The position numbers and the translations under genes are program-made. The notes under the pieces were generated by a model. It had not been told where the DNA came from, did not search any database, and saw only the letters and a program-made list of their open reading frames with translations. From Chitinophaga ginsengisoli (GTDB taxonomy: Bacteria; Bacteroidota; Bacteroidia; Chitinophagales; Chitinophagaceae), in contig NZ_PYGK01000010.1 in the NCBI RefSeq assembly GCF_003014595.1, forward strand, positions 186,001-250,000: a DNA stretch of 64,000 nucleotides. Direction: 5' to 3'. Within the stretch, counting starts at the first letter, position 1; every line of letters starts with the position of its first letter. Positions 44,281 to 54,494 of this stretch are shown piece after piece.

Positions 44281-45108
44281 TTATTCACTTTGTTGCATAA
44301 GACTGAATAGTATCTTCTTTTCGCCTTCATCAAGATCAGTACCGGTGGTAGAATCAGCAGGAATAAAATGCCTTTTGAAAGCTTTTATAGCAGCCACCGA
44401 ATCTCTTGTATCATATCCGACAATACGCAGCGCCTGTTTGCTGTTGAAATCTCCCGGCAGGATGGTCTTTGCAGTATCGCCATACCACAAACCAAAACCC
44501 TTTTCAGCCAGCTGCTGCCAGGGGAAATAAGCACTGGGATCTACCTTACGGCTGGGAGCAATATCCCCATGACCAATAAAATTAGCTGCAGGAATGTTAT
44601 ACCGGTGTTTCAATGAATCCAACAACACGATCAGGCTGTTGATCTGCTGTGGCTGAAAAGGCACAAGTCCGTTGTTGTCCAGCTCAATGCCAATGGAGCA
44701 GGAGTTCATGTCGGTTACATTGCCCCATTTGGACAAACCAGCATGCCAGGCACGCAGATAGTCGTTCAGCATATGATTGATCGTTCCATCGCCACAGATC
44801 ACGTAATGTGCGCTTACCTGTGTACGGGGCAGGGTGAAGGTGCGGAAAGTAGAATCGCAGGAGCCTTGTGCAGTATGATGAATAATAACATAATTAGGCT
44901 TCCTCATATTAAAATTCGTAGTACCGATCCAGTTCGCTGCTAAAGGAGCGCCGTCTGCAGGTACCGGGGCTGGCTGTACTTTCAATACATTGGCGTATTG
45001 TTTCGCCTGCTGACGGTACGCCTTATTGGTCGTTGCATAAGGTTTAGGGGCACAACTGTATATCGTTGCGACCATTACCCATAACATTAAACGTGGATAT
45101 TGTTTCAT
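44281..45108 (-). CDS. N-acetylmuramoyl-L-alanine amidase (AmpD-like lipoprotein)
   Basis: This 275-residue zinc amidase of the Amidase_2/PGRP fold cuts the bond between muramic acid and the peptide stem. From the ATG at 45108 a lipobox is visible (MKQYPRLMLWVMVATIYSC), placing it in the envelope rather than the cytosol. The zinc ligands are in VIIHHTAQGSC (His), LRAWHAGLSKWG (active-site region) and FIGHGDIAPSRKVDPSAYFP (H..K.D motif). NSCSIGIELDNNG is also typical. It is followed 8 bp later by the secreted unknown. A role in murein recycling or scavenging is likely. Confidence 0.88.
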   Translation of the reverse strand: MKQYPRLMLWVMVATIYSCAPKPYATTNKAYRQQAKQYANVLKVQPAPVPADGAPLAANWIGTTNFNMRKPNYVIIHHTAQGSCDSTFRTFTLPRTQVSAHYVICGDGTINHMLNDYLRAWHAGLSKWGNVTDMNSCSIGIELDNNGLVPFQPQQINSLIVLLDSLKHRYNIPAANFIGHGDIAPSRKVDPSAYFPWQQLAEKGFGLWYGDTAKTILPGDFNSKQALRIVGYDTRDSVAAIKAFKRHFIPADSTTGTDLDEGEKKILFSLMQQSE

Positions 45109-45152
45109 TGTACTCATCTTTGGCATCTTAATTTAATGATTATCCGTTAATT

Positions 45153-45189
45153 AACAAGCCCGGCTCTATTAAAACGAGCCGGGCTTGTT
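45153..45189 (-). terminator. Terminator of the GH92 gene
   Basis: A 14-bp stem AACAAGCCCGGCTC with its complement and a 9-nt loop lies 46 bp past the GH92 stop. The stem's AACAA/TTGTT ends give a T-rich tail on the minus strand. Confidence 0.85.
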
Positions 45190-45235
45190 GTTAGTATCTG
45201 TTGTTATCAGTCTGCGGACAGATATACAGATATAT

Positions 45236-47524
45236 TTATTTCAGTTCCTGTGACAGGGAATAAGGAGCGTCCTTGTCAGCGGTACCTCTTGCTTTGTTAG
45301 GCACAGCGTCCATATCGAAGTTGATGGTTGCACCTTTCATGATCGCATTGTGGTCCAGCCAGTTGTTGGTATATGGCTTGCCGTTGAAGGTCATCCCTTT
45401 TACATAGCGGTTTGCTTCGCTGTTCTTAGGTGCGGAGATGATCAGCTGTTTCCCGTTTTCCAGGGTTACAGTGGTCTTTTTGAATAAAGGCGCACCTACT
45501 ACGTACTGCTGTGTACCCGGACATACAGGATAGAAGCCCATCGCCGTAAATACATACCAGGCAGAAGTCTGGCCATTATCTTCATCACCGCAGTATCCCT
45601 CAGGAGTAGCAGAATACAGGCGGTTCATTACTTCTCTCAGCCAGTACTGTGCCTTCCATGGCTGACCTGCATAGTTGTACAGGTAGATCATGTGCTGGAT
45701 AGGCTGGTTACCATGTGCATACTGCCCCATGTTCATGATCTGCATTTCGCGGATCTCATGGATGGTACCACCATAGTAACTATCGTCATATACCGGCGGC
45801 ATTGCAAATACGGAGTCCAGCATTTCTGCGAAGATCTTTTTGCTACCCATCAGGTCAATCAGGCCCTGTACGTCGTGGAATACAGACCAGGTATAGTGCC
45901 AGCTGTTACCTTCTGTGAAAGCATCACCCCATTTGAAAGGATTGAAAGGCGTCTGGAACTTACCGTCCTTGTTCTTACCACGCATCAGCTTTGTTTCCGG
46001 ATCGAATACATTGCGGTAGTTGCGGGCCTGTTTTGCGAACCTTTCTACTTCAGCAGCCGGACGTTTCAACGCCTTAGCCAGTTTATAGATGGTGAAGTCG
46101 TCATATGAATATTCGAGTGTACGGGCAGTGTTCTCATTCACATCTACATCGTAAGGCACATATCCCAACTCATTGTAGTAGTTCACACCTGCACGGCCAA
46201 CAGAACTCAGTGGACCTGCATTATTTGCATTTTTCAGGATGGCTTCATAAGCAGTGTTCACGTCGAAACCGGTTACACCTTTTAAGTAAGCATCTGCGAT
46301 CAGCGAAGCTGAGTTGGAACCGATCATACAGTCACGGTGACCAGGGCTCGCCCACTCAGGCAACCAGCCGCTTTCTTTGTAAGCATTCACCATACCTTCC
46401 ATGATGTGCGCGTTCATAGACGGGTACATCAGGTTGAAGAATGGGAATACAGCGCGGAAAGTGTCCCAGAAACCATTGTCGGTGAACATATAACCCGGCA
46501 GTACCTGGCCATTGTATGGGCTGTAGTGTACTACCGCACCCTTGGCGTCATATTCGTAGAATTTACGCGGGAACAGCATAGCACGGTACAGGCAGGAATA
46601 GAAGGTACGAGTCTGATCAGAAGTACCGCCTTCTACCTTGATACGGCTCAGTTCTTTGTTCCAGGCAGTCTTTGCCTTTTCTTTCACCACATCGAAATTG
46701 CTGCTGCCGATCTCCTTCTGGAGGTTCAGCTCAGCCTGTTCAGGGCTGATAAAGGAAGATGCCACTTTTACGTTCACCTTCTCCCCTTTTACAGTAGCGA
46801 AACCAATTACGGCGCCTACGTGTTTGTCCTGGGCTTCCGCTTCGCCGGCTTTCAGTTCACCGTTTTTGAAGGTAGCCACATAAGTAAATGGCTTGTCGAA
46901 AGTCAGTACGAAGTAGTTCTTAAAATTAGCTGGTACGCCACCGCTGTTTTTGGTGGTATAACCTACTATCTTATGTTCAGCCTGTAATACCTTGATGTAG
47001 GAGCCCCTGTCCAATGCATCGATCACCACAAAAGCGCTGTCAGTCTTAGGATAGGTGAAACGGATGGCCGCAGCCCTTTCTGTAGGCGTGATCTCTGTGG
47101 TCACGTCATGGTCAGCCAGGTATACGCTATAATAGTATGGCTTGGATACTTCTGCTTTGTGAGAGAACCAGCTGGCCCTGTCATCTTCCTTGAATTTCAC
47201 CTTTCCGGTTACCGGCATGATGGCAAACTGACCATAGTCGTTGATCCATGGGCTGGGCTGGTGGGTTTGTTTGAAACCACGCAGTTTATCAGCATCATAG
47301 GTATAAGCCCAACCGTCTCCCATTTTACCAGTCTGTGGCATCCAGAAGTTCATGCCCCATGGAGTGGCGATAGCGGGATAAGTGTTACCAGTAGACAGGG
47401 ACCCTTTGGAATCGGTACCCATCAGTGGGTTGACCCATTCTACAGGATCGGTTACGCTGTTGACGGTTTGCGCCTTTACCCAGCAGGAGGCCAGCATAAG
47501 GGCGGAGAAAATAACTCTTTTCAT
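45236..47524 (-). CDS. Alpha-mannosidase, GH92 family
   Basis: This 762-residue secreted glycosidase has a signal peptide (1-19, ending WVKAQ). GH92 signatures are VNPLMGTDSKGSLSTGNTYP, FKQTHQPSPWINDYGQFAIM near the N-terminus and GYCGDEDNGQTSAWYVFTAM near the C-terminus, which includes acidic residues of the calcium/catalytic site. The family consists of calcium-dependent exo-alpha-mannosidases acting on N-glycan or yeast-type mannan. The two-domain length is complete. It is a single gene; a hairpin lies in its leader at 47566-47592. Nearby SusCD may serve the same diet, but is not in the same operon. Confidence 0.93.
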   Translation of the reverse strand: MKRVIFSALMLASCWVKAQTVNSVTDPVEWVNPLMGTDSKGSLSTGNTYPAIATPWGMNFWMPQTGKMGDGWAYTYDADKLRGFKQTHQPSPWINDYGQFAIMPVTGKVKFKEDDRASWFSHKAEVSKPYYYSVYLADHDVTTEITPTERAAAIRFTYPKTDSAFVVIDALDRGSYIKVLQAEHKIVGYTTKNSGGVPANFKNYFVLTFDKPFTYVATFKNGELKAGEAEAQDKHVGAVIGFATVKGEKVNVKVASSFISPEQAELNLQKEIGSSNFDVVKEKAKTAWNKELSRIKVEGGTSDQTRTFYSCLYRAMLFPRKFYEYDAKGAVVHYSPYNGQVLPGYMFTDNGFWDTFRAVFPFFNLMYPSMNAHIMEGMVNAYKESGWLPEWASPGHRDCMIGSNSASLIADAYLKGVTGFDVNTAYEAILKNANNAGPLSSVGRAGVNYYNELGYVPYDVDVNENTARTLEYSYDDFTIYKLAKALKRPAAEVERFAKQARNYRNVFDPETKLMRGKNKDGKFQTPFNPFKWGDAFTEGNSWHYTWSVFHDVQGLIDLMGSKKIFAEMLDSVFAMPPVYDDSYYGGTIHEIREMQIMNMGQYAHGNQPIQHMIYLYNYAGQPWKAQYWLREVMNRLYSATPEGYCGDEDNGQTSAWYVFTAMGFYPVCPGTQQYVVGAPLFKKTTVTLENGKQLIISAPKNSEANRYVKGMTFNGKPYTNNWLDHNAIMKGATINFDMDAVPNKARGTADKDAPYSLSQELK

Positions 47525-47878
47525 GTTGAGACGGATGGAATTTTAGCTTTTTATAGTCTGTAAAAATAGCTTTTCAGGCGAAAAACAGCTATCTATTTTT
47601 TTTAATGGCGAAACCGTGACTGATAGCCAAGCTTAAATGATTTAGCTTTGCCTCCCGGAATGCCATCTTTATTAAAAAACTTAATATGTTCGTAGCCTGG
47701 GAATAAACCTGCCCCAATTTTTAAAGTCAAACGATAGAAATTGTCGTTTGACAGACGAAAAGAGGCTATGTGATGTTTCCTCATACGACAAGATGCCAAT
47801 CTGCCGTTTAAAATTCAAATCAAATCGTGAAGTTCGCAAATCCCGTTTCAAGTCAACTACCTAAATGAACATGAACAT
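47525..47878. other. Divergent intergenic region with two inverted repeats
   Basis: No gene is seen between the GH92 and S41 genes. A perfect 9-bp inverted repeat, GTCAAACGA at 47726-47734 and TCGTTTGAC at 47744-47752, could be an operator for either gene. A hairpin with ATAGC/GCTAT ends at 47566-47592 has a T-rich tail on the GH92 sense strand and lies about 40 bp before its start, which would fit leader attenuation. Confidence 0.4.
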
Positions 47879-49444
47879 ATGAGCAAACATTTTACGCTAG
47901 CCATAAAAATGGTTGTAGTGAGTGTTGTTTTCAGTGCTGCCTTCAGCGCCTGCCGCAAGAAGGACAGCACCAAGGTGGACAATACCACACCGACTTCCTC
48001 CTCAGTAGTATCAGATGAAGATTCCCTCAAATATCTTATGTACCGCATCATGCAGGTAACATATGTAGATGGGGGCCGTAACAAGACCACCGACCTGCCA
48101 ACTTATTTCTGGTACAACCAGGTGCCACAGCTAGACCCTTCCAGCAACACCTATGTAACAGCCGATGACCTGCTCAGTACCATGAGAACGTATTCGAAGA
48201 ATAGCGCCGGTACCGTACTGGACCGCTATAGCTTCCTTGACCGCACAGGCTCATTGTCCAGTTCATTACAAAATGGTCTTTCGGAGACTTTCAATAAGGT
48301 AAGCGCTACCGGCAACTACGGTATGGAGGTCAGCTATGCCTCTGATGGCACCAAGTCTTATCTGTATATTGTCTATGCAGATAAAAATTCCCCTGCCGGC
48401 CAGAAAGGACTGACCCGCGGAGATGAGATCATTGCCGTGAATGGAGACAGCAACATCAGTTATGATGGTGCCAATGGTACCAACGTCTCCAAAGTAACCA
48501 ATGCCATCTATTACTCCAGCTCCGTTACCCTAAAGGTAAAAAAGGCCATAACAGGCGCCGAGGTCACTTATAGTCTTACCTCAGGCTCTTTCACCATCAA
48601 CCCTGTATTGTTTGATACCGTTTACACGGTGAACAGTCAGAAGGTGGGCTACTTTGTATTCTATACATTTACCAATACCTACAACACACAGGGGGCCAGT
48701 ACATTGACGAAAAGTAAACTGGATGGTCTTTTCGCCAAATATAAATCCGCCGGTATTACCAATCTGATTGTGGACCTGCGTTACAACCAGGGCGGTTCCG
48801 TTACCACGGCTGAGTACCTTGACAGTGCAATTGCACCGGCTTCTGCTGCCAACAAGACGATGTACTACTATCAGTACAATGACAAGCTGACGGCTAACCT
48901 GGACGGTACAGGACTGGATGCCAGTGTGAAGTTTCCGAATGTTACCGGTGGACTGAACCTGAACAATGTGTTCTTCATCACAGGCGCTCACACGGCTTCT
49001 GCCAGTGAGCTGACCCTGAACAACCTGAAGCCTTATATGAGTGTGAAACTGGTAGGAGATACTACTTATGGTAAGCCAGTAGGTTTTATCACATTCAACA
49101 TCTCAAAGTACGACAGCACACATACCAAGCAATACCTTGCCGACCTGTATGCTATCAACTTTGCTACGGAGAATGCTAACCATGTAGGCGGTTATTACAC
49201 GGGTATAGTGCCTGACCAGGCGGCGAATGACTATGTCAATGTGCCCTGGGGATACAGGAATGATGATGAGAACCTGGACAGGATCTTCAACTATATTACT
49301 ACGGGCAGCTTTGCCAGGACCTCTGCCAACGCCCGTGTGCTGACAGAAACCACGGCCAATCAGCGTGCCGCTATTCCTTCGTCTATCGCCTCTCCCCGCT
49401 TCAACGGGATGGTGGATTATCGTATAGGTAAACGGATTCAATAA
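47879..49444 (+). CDS. S41-family C-terminal processing-like protease (lipoprotein)
   Basis: This 521-residue envelope protease has a lipobox in VVFSAAFSAC (Cys ~25). A PDZ domain (~170-225: SPAGQKGLTRGDEIIAVNGD) precedes the S41 catalytic domain (~240-430). The catalytic Ser-Lys pair is probably the Ser of GAHTASASELTLNNL and the Lys of DTTYGKPVGF; LIVDLRYNQGGSVTTAEYLD is another family hallmark. Such proteins trim or degrade other envelope proteins. It ends 2 bp before the convergent aldo/keto reductase stop, and no terminator fits between them. Confidence 0.9.
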   Translation: MSKHFTLAIKMVVVSVVFSAAFSACRKKDSTKVDNTTPTSSSVVSDEDSLKYLMYRIMQVTYVDGGRNKTTDLPTYFWYNQVPQLDPSSNTYVTADDLLSTMRTYSKNSAGTVLDRYSFLDRTGSLSSSLQNGLSETFNKVSATGNYGMEVSYASDGTKSYLYIVYADKNSPAGQKGLTRGDEIIAVNGDSNISYDGANGTNVSKVTNAIYYSSSVTLKVKKAITGAEVTYSLTSGSFTINPVLFDTVYTVNSQKVGYFVFYTFTNTYNTQGASTLTKSKLDGLFAKYKSAGITNLIVDLRYNQGGSVTTAEYLDSAIAPASAANKTMYYYQYNDKLTANLDGTGLDASVKFPNVTGGLNLNNVFFITGAHTASASELTLNNLKPYMSVKLVGDTTYGKPVGFITFNISKYDSTHTKQYLADLYAINFATENANHVGGYYTGIVPDQAANDYVNVPWGYRNDDENLDRIFNYITTGSFARTSANARVLTETTANQRAAIPSSIASPRFNGMVDYRIGKRIQ

Positions 49445-49446
49445 TA

Positions 49447-50343
49447 TCAGCGATACTGGTCGTAATAATTTGCGACCAGCTCAAATCCCAATAGTACTCT
49501 GTCCGCTGACGTGAGCGGAGTGGTAGCAGGTAAGCCCGCCGCCTCTTCCAATTGCGTCAGCGTTCTTATTCCCACTACAGCCGCTCTCACTGCAGGTTCT
49601 CCCAGTACATAACAAATGGCGGTTTGCGCCGGGGTACGTTTATCTTCGGAGAATTTAGCTACTATTTCCGCCATCTTGCTGACCTCTTCTGCGCTATAGT
49701 TCAGATAGGCCGCTGCCGGTTTTCCTGCCAGCAGTCCTTTGGCAACACTGCCTCTTGCCAATACGCCAATGTTGTTCTTATCCAACAAACGGAACACTTC
49801 TTCTTCCGGTCTTCTGTCCAGCAGGCTATACTGCATCATTACACTGCTGATGTTCGATTTTTTCACATATTCCCTGATCACGTTAGGCCTAATGGAAGAA
49901 ATGCCATAATACCGGATCTTTCCCTGTCTTTCCAACTGTTCGAAAGTCTCAATAATATCATCAATAGGATCATCCAGCGTACCGCCATGTAACTGGTACA
50001 GGTCGATATAATCTGTACCGAGGCGGCGCAGGCTGTCATCCACCGCTTTCTTAATGTATTCCGGTGAGGGATTCCAATCCCACCCGCTGCCATCTTTTCT
50101 CCACTGGTTACCTACCTTGGTGGCAATGATGGCATCGTTACGGCGCTCTTTCAATGCCCTGCCCAGCTGTCTTTCATTTTCTCCCTGCTGATAAAGGTCT
50201 GCCGTATCAAAGAAATTGATCCCTTTATCCAGGGCCTGATGGATCAGGGTTTCGTTTTCCGTAGCATTATTGCCTAAAGACATACAGCCGAAGGCGATCT
50301 CAGAGATGTCAAGCGTAGAGTTACCAAGAATATTGTAGTTCAT
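49447..50343 (-). CDS. Aldo/keto reductase
   Basis: This 298-residue NADPH-dependent oxidoreductase is of the YdjG/Tas-like AKR group. Typical segments are ISEIAFGCMSLG, the catalytic Asp and Tyr region GINFFDTADLYQQGENERQL, the Lys in AIIATKVGNQW, the His in LYQLHGGTLDD and the cofactor-binding AAVVGIRTLTQLEEA. The length is normal. It starts at the ATG at 50343, 23 bp downstream of the DUF2357 gene stop (50367), so it may be read through from that operon. It has no evident role in defence. The substrate is unknown. Confidence 0.92.
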   Translation of the reverse strand: MNYNILGNSTLDISEIAFGCMSLGNNATENETLIHQALDKGINFFDTADLYQQGENERQLGRALKERRNDAIIATKVGNQWRKDGSGWDWNPSPEYIKKAVDDSLRRLGTDYIDLYQLHGGTLDDPIDDIIETFEQLERQGKIRYYGISSIRPNVIREYVKKSNISSVMMQYSLLDRRPEEEVFRLLDKNNIGVLARGSVAKGLLAGKPAAAYLNYSAEEVSKMAEIVAKFSEDKRTPAQTAICYVLGEPAVRAAVVGIRTLTQLEEAAGLPATTPLTSADRVLLGFELVANYYDQYR

Positions 50344-50366
50344 GGTTCTAATTTAAGCAATTCTGC

Positions 50367-52655
50367 TTATGAACCGGATTGCTCTTTGTCGCGGCCGGGC
50401 CTGCGTACATCTTTTTCAGGAACTGTGCTGATAAAACCATCCTTCGGATTGTAGAGATGTTTTATCTGTGTATATCTTCTGTTACTGGCCATTCCCTTGA
50501 TCCGTACGTAGTCGTCCAGCATTTCCTTACGCTTCAGCTTTAATACCATGCATTTCCGGCCTTCATCAAGGAACAAAGGATGTCCGGGTGAATGTGCCTT
50601 CCTACGAGGCATCATGTCGGAATACTCTATTTCATAAAAGCAGGTAATGCCCCTACGCTCTATATAGGGAGCAAAGTAGCGCACTCTCCCTGTTATCACA
50701 GCCGAGTCAAACTTCCTGCCGGCATAAATTACGGCCTCTCCTTCCACAAGGTCATTATATAATGCAGCATCCATCGCCGGCACAAAATCAACAAATACAA
50801 AAGCGTCAGACACTTTGTAAGCCTTACCTTTTTGCGGCTGCATTTTATCCAGCTGGCGTGCGGTATCTTCCGTTATAATATATCTCAGGTGTTTCCCCAG
50901 CAAGGCTGATCCTGCTTCATCACCCGGCAGGAAAGGAAAACCTCCGATATGTGATTTAAAGATGATCTCACGGTAATAACGGCCATGCAACTCCGCATTG
51001 CAAATGCCAGGGAACAATACATATCCCCCCATTACTTCCTTGGAATGCTCATTGTCTGCTCCGTCTTCCTCCTTTCTGTAAATAGACTCCTTGTAGTCAC
51101 GCATCTGTCTCAGATCCTCCGGCAGCGGTTCATCCATTTTCTCTATCTCGCTATACCTGGTTGACTCTATCAGGCGGTATTTGGCATCAAACAGATAGGT
51201 CAGGTACAGGTTTCTCGGCTGATCCCTTCTTCCTATCCGTAGAATAATATCCGGGCACTTGCTTCCATCGAAGGTTCCTGCGTCATCGGCATCGAAGTTA
51301 TTTGTATAACGCAATTCCTGGTAAAGCTCAATATTGATGCCATCAGCACATTCGAAAACCAGTTTGGAATGCATATCCTTATCTGGCGAAAGACGAAATG
51401 TGTTGCTCTTTATCGTTGGCATTTTTTTGACATCTGGCTTTACGCCCGTAATCTTCTCTATCATCTCTGTCATAGCGAAGAAGCACCAGAGCTGATAGAG
51501 ATAAGCAATATTCTTCAGCTCTATTTCATACAATCCTTCCTGTAACTCAAATCCCATCTTCAGGGTTTCCCAGTCTTTTATCAGTCCTGCATATCCGACC
51601 CGTTTAGCAAGCACGGGAGAAAACCGTTTTCTATCCTTCAGTTTTCCTACACCTTTGAAAAAAGGGTGTACCAGTAAATGCGACATCGCTTCTTCCGCAA
51701 ATTCCAACTGCATCCGGTATGCCTTGTCCATCCTTGTATTACTGCTGTCTTTCTGAACCAGCTTGTAAATACGTTTATATTGATCAAGTATGTCTGCTAT
51801 GATATATTTTACATACTGGTTCTCATAATTGTCTTCCACCAGGAGTATCATGTCCACTTCAAAGTATTTGTCCGGACGTCCCTCAAATCGCTCCAACTTG
51901 TCCGCCAGCCGGCCTTTAGCCTTTTTTATCTTGTCTGCGCGCACAAACCCTTTCCCCCTGGATAACGCTTTATGGGGATCCTTCACAATAACTTTCAGGT
52001 GCCACAAAATGCGTCTGAAAATATTCCCGAAAATAGTCCACCAAAGAATATCACTTTCGCCACTGCCCTGTACCTCAAAATAGTGATAGGTTTTCCTGAG
52101 ATAGTCGACCGCCAGCCGGGGATATATCTTTTCTATCTGCTTCACCATGGCAAGGTGGTCTTTCTGGGTATCGAGTTTTGATGAGAATACGGTGAACTGG
52201 AACAAGACGCTGAGTGAAACCGTTTTCAGCTGATAATCGATGATCAGGTCAAACTCTCCTGGTTCATTATCAAACTTCAGTTCTCCCGAAGCAAACTGGG
52301 TATCACCTTTTGTGGTCTTCACCTTAAACATGTTCCTCACATTCCTCACGCGTGAGTAGATGGAAGCAGATACTACCTCCGGTTGAAAATCGATGCTTAC
52401 TGAATATCCTATATTTTCGAAGAATACCGGATGTTTTACAGCATAGATGTCTGCTCCTTCTACTTCCCCCGATGCAGGCTGCCATATCTCAAATTTTCTG
52501 AGCGGACCCGTAAAAAGATATGCTGTTTCAAAGTGCTCAGGGGCGTGCCTCTTCTTTGAGGTTTTAAATGTATTTTCAAAGTCGTCCACTCCACCAGGAT
52601 TTAGCAGATCTATCTCGATGAAGAAGTCTTTGTGGTTGATAATTAATATATTCAT
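50367..52655 (-). CDS. DUF2357 / PD-(D/E)XK nuclease-like partner of the AAA+ protein
   Basis: This 762-residue protein resembles the DUF2357-type second subunits found beside McrB-like ATPases. The N-terminal ~300 residues are beta-rich. A middle helical part leads to a PD-(D/E)XK-like core: YQELRYTNNF, then CPDIILRIG (PD, ~residue 468), then YLFDAKYRLIES (D-A-K, ~488) and the helix DLRQMRDYKESIYR. A ~170-residue C-terminal domain of unknown type follows. The ATG at 52655 starts 2 bp after the ATPase stop; a GTG six bases earlier would overlap it by four. McrC-like nuclease action driven by the ATPase is the inferred role. The substrate is unknown. Confidence 0.75.
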   Translation of the reverse strand: MNILIINHKDFFIEIDLLNPGGVDDFENTFKTSKKRHAPEHFETAYLFTGPLRKFEIWQPASGEVEGADIYAVKHPVFFENIGYSVSIDFQPEVVSASIYSRVRNVRNMFKVKTTKGDTQFASGELKFDNEPGEFDLIIDYQLKTVSLSVLFQFTVFSSKLDTQKDHLAMVKQIEKIYPRLAVDYLRKTYHYFEVQGSGESDILWWTIFGNIFRRILWHLKVIVKDPHKALSRGKGFVRADKIKKAKGRLADKLERFEGRPDKYFEVDMILLVEDNYENQYVKYIIADILDQYKRIYKLVQKDSSNTRMDKAYRMQLEFAEEAMSHLLVHPFFKGVGKLKDRKRFSPVLAKRVGYAGLIKDWETLKMGFELQEGLYEIELKNIAYLYQLWCFFAMTEMIEKITGVKPDVKKMPTIKSNTFRLSPDKDMHSKLVFECADGINIELYQELRYTNNFDADDAGTFDGSKCPDIILRIGRRDQPRNLYLTYLFDAKYRLIESTRYSEIEKMDEPLPEDLRQMRDYKESIYRKEEDGADNEHSKEVMGGYVLFPGICNAELHGRYYREIIFKSHIGGFPFLPGDEAGSALLGKHLRYIITEDTARQLDKMQPQKGKAYKVSDAFVFVDFVPAMDAALYNDLVEGEAVIYAGRKFDSAVITGRVRYFAPYIERRGITCFYEIEYSDMMPRRKAHSPGHPLFLDEGRKCMVLKLKRKEMLDDYVRIKGMASNRRYTQIKHLYNPKDGFISTVPEKDVRRPGRDKEQSGS

Positions 52656-52657
52656 GA

Positions 52658-54361
52658 TCACCAGAATGATGTTAAGCCGGTTTTTCTTAACTGTTGCTGT
52701 ATTCTTGATAATTTTCGCTGGCAGGCAGGATACTGCATAGTAGCCGTCTGTAATCTTTCAATAATCCCTCCGCAGTCAGCATCATCGCCAGCTATCCTTG
52801 TCAGGATTTTCATACAGATCGCTTCATCCAGGCAGATATTCAGCCAGTTTCCCGGCATAAGCCCGTTAGCAGCCAATGCCTCGTTATAAGCGCAGTATAG
52901 TATCACATCCTCCCTTACACGATAGGAAAGCGCAAATGGGGAATCTTCCAGTATTTTACTCAACCTTGTCAGTTCGTCGGTGATCCGGTCGACTGCTTTA
53001 GCGTTGTTGTTATACGCTTCCGATCCGCTTAATCGACCTGTTATCAACGCGGTTGCGGCTTCATATGTGTCTGGGTATTTCCACGTTTCCGCCGGGGAGG
53101 TCGCCCCATGTTTCATATCGACGCCCTGTATTTCAATCACCATCGTTCTGTCCAATACCCGCTGACTAATGGTGTGAGTTGTTTCATCCATGTTGATAGT
53201 CCCGATCACGATCAGATTGGCCGGCATAACGATGCCCCTTTCAAGAAAATAGGCCTGCAGATTAGTATCACCTTCTATCCCCAGTTTAGCCCAGAAACCG
53301 GGATCTTCCTGACTGTATAGGAACACATCGTGACTGCTGATGAAAGCATCATAAGCCATCATATCACCTTCCCACCGGGCTGTTTCGAGTATACTCAGGA
53401 AGTCTGAAAAATAATGCTCAATCCTGGCCAGATTCATTTCATCCAGGCAGGCAAAGAACGGGATATGCGGATACCGGCATGCCCTGACAATAAAGCGTAA
53501 CAGGCCTGTACATTGATACCTGAAAATGCCGCCCTGGGTCACCAGATATCCCAGCAACTCGTTGGGTTCATGCCAGTCAGGTCTGACCCTGACCATCTCA
53601 AAGTTGCCGGGATGTTTAGTATTTCTCAGTGCAGCATCAGCACAGGTGATGTAGGCCAGCTTTCTGACCAGCCACGATTTTCCCGTTCCACTTACCCCAC
53701 TCAGTAAAACAAAGGGCTTCGTTTTAACGGCCATGAGCAGCTGCCGGTAGGGATGACTGAACGTCAATCCCGTTTTCCCGTTTTCCAGCCCTTTTACGGC
53801 CTTTTTTGACCGGGGAGGGCCAACTAGCTTCATTTCTATTTTCTGCTCATTAACAGTCAGATTTACCCCCTCTACGTGCAGATTACACATTTCCAGCACC
53901 TCCGGTGCCGGTCCTTTGGGAAATAACTGCTTCAGATCATGTAAGCGGGTCAGCCGGGCCGTATTGTCAGCCGTTTCCGATATCGACAACTCAGCGATGT
54001 TATTCCGCCGGAGGGGGTGAGTCCATTTCCAGCCTGTGGGGATAGTGGCGGCCTGCCGCACCTTGTACATTCTGAACTCATCCCCCTCCTTTGCACCGTA
54101 TATACTGCCCTTGTACTCGAATTCTTTCAGCCAGGAACGCCTGCTCCGGGCGCCTGTTCGCAGTACACTCGTCGCCACCGTGTACAGGACCTCCCTCTGC
54201 TCCCTGTTTACGAAAAAGACCACCTCTCCCGAACGGGTGTCTTTCAAGATGTCCTCATTCCAGAAAATGAAATCCCTGTTGTCAGATAACAGATTGCGAT
54301 AGTCCGTATCCCCATTCCTGACATCATATACCCTTGCGCGTTTCATACAATGCAATTTCAT
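52658..54361 (-). CDS. McrB-like AAA+ ATPase
   Basis: This 567-residue protein has a ~215-residue N-terminal region of unrecognised fold, which would be the target-recognition part by analogy with McrB. A McrB-subfamily AAA+ domain follows. Walker A is VLLSGVSGTGKSWLV (~residues 220-230), Walker B is FFACLDEMNLARIEHY (~300-312) and the sensor segment is VIGTINMDETTHTISQRVLD, where McrB has its signature Asn-rich stretch. McrB proteins use GTP, while relatives use ATP; the nucleotide is not decided here. It leads an operon with the PD-(D/E)XK-like gene. The pair is probably a type IV-like restriction or other nucleic-acid defence module. Confidence 0.82.
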   Translation of the reverse strand: MKLHCMKRARVYDVRNGDTDYRNLLSDNRDFIFWNEDILKDTRSGEVVFFVNREQREVLYTVATSVLRTGARSRRSWLKEFEYKGSIYGAKEGDEFRMYKVRQAATIPTGWKWTHPLRRNNIAELSISETADNTARLTRLHDLKQLFPKGPAPEVLEMCNLHVEGVNLTVNEQKIEMKLVGPPRSKKAVKGLENGKTGLTFSHPYRQLLMAVKTKPFVLLSGVSGTGKSWLVRKLAYITCADAALRNTKHPGNFEMVRVRPDWHEPNELLGYLVTQGGIFRYQCTGLLRFIVRACRYPHIPFFACLDEMNLARIEHYFSDFLSILETARWEGDMMAYDAFISSHDVFLYSQEDPGFWAKLGIEGDTNLQAYFLERGIVMPANLIVIGTINMDETTHTISQRVLDRTMVIEIQGVDMKHGATSPAETWKYPDTYEAATALITGRLSGSEAYNNNAKAVDRITDELTRLSKILEDSPFALSYRVREDVILYCAYNEALAANGLMPGNWLNICLDEAICMKILTRIAGDDADCGGIIERLQTATMQYPACQRKLSRIQQQLRKTGLTSFW

Positions 54362-54494
54362 CTCAATATCAGATCAAAAAATCATACATTCAATTAATTA
54401 TCAATCTTTTATCAATATAACAATTACATTATTATGCTGATTCTGTAAATATTACTATGCACTTCCCGGCCACATTTCCTGGCCCGGTAATCCA

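Noticed and set aside
38467..47524. A single polysaccharide utilisation operon from GH92 to SusD
   Set aside because: A strong terminator lies at 45153-45189 and a separate consensus promoter precedes susC, so at least three transcription units are present.
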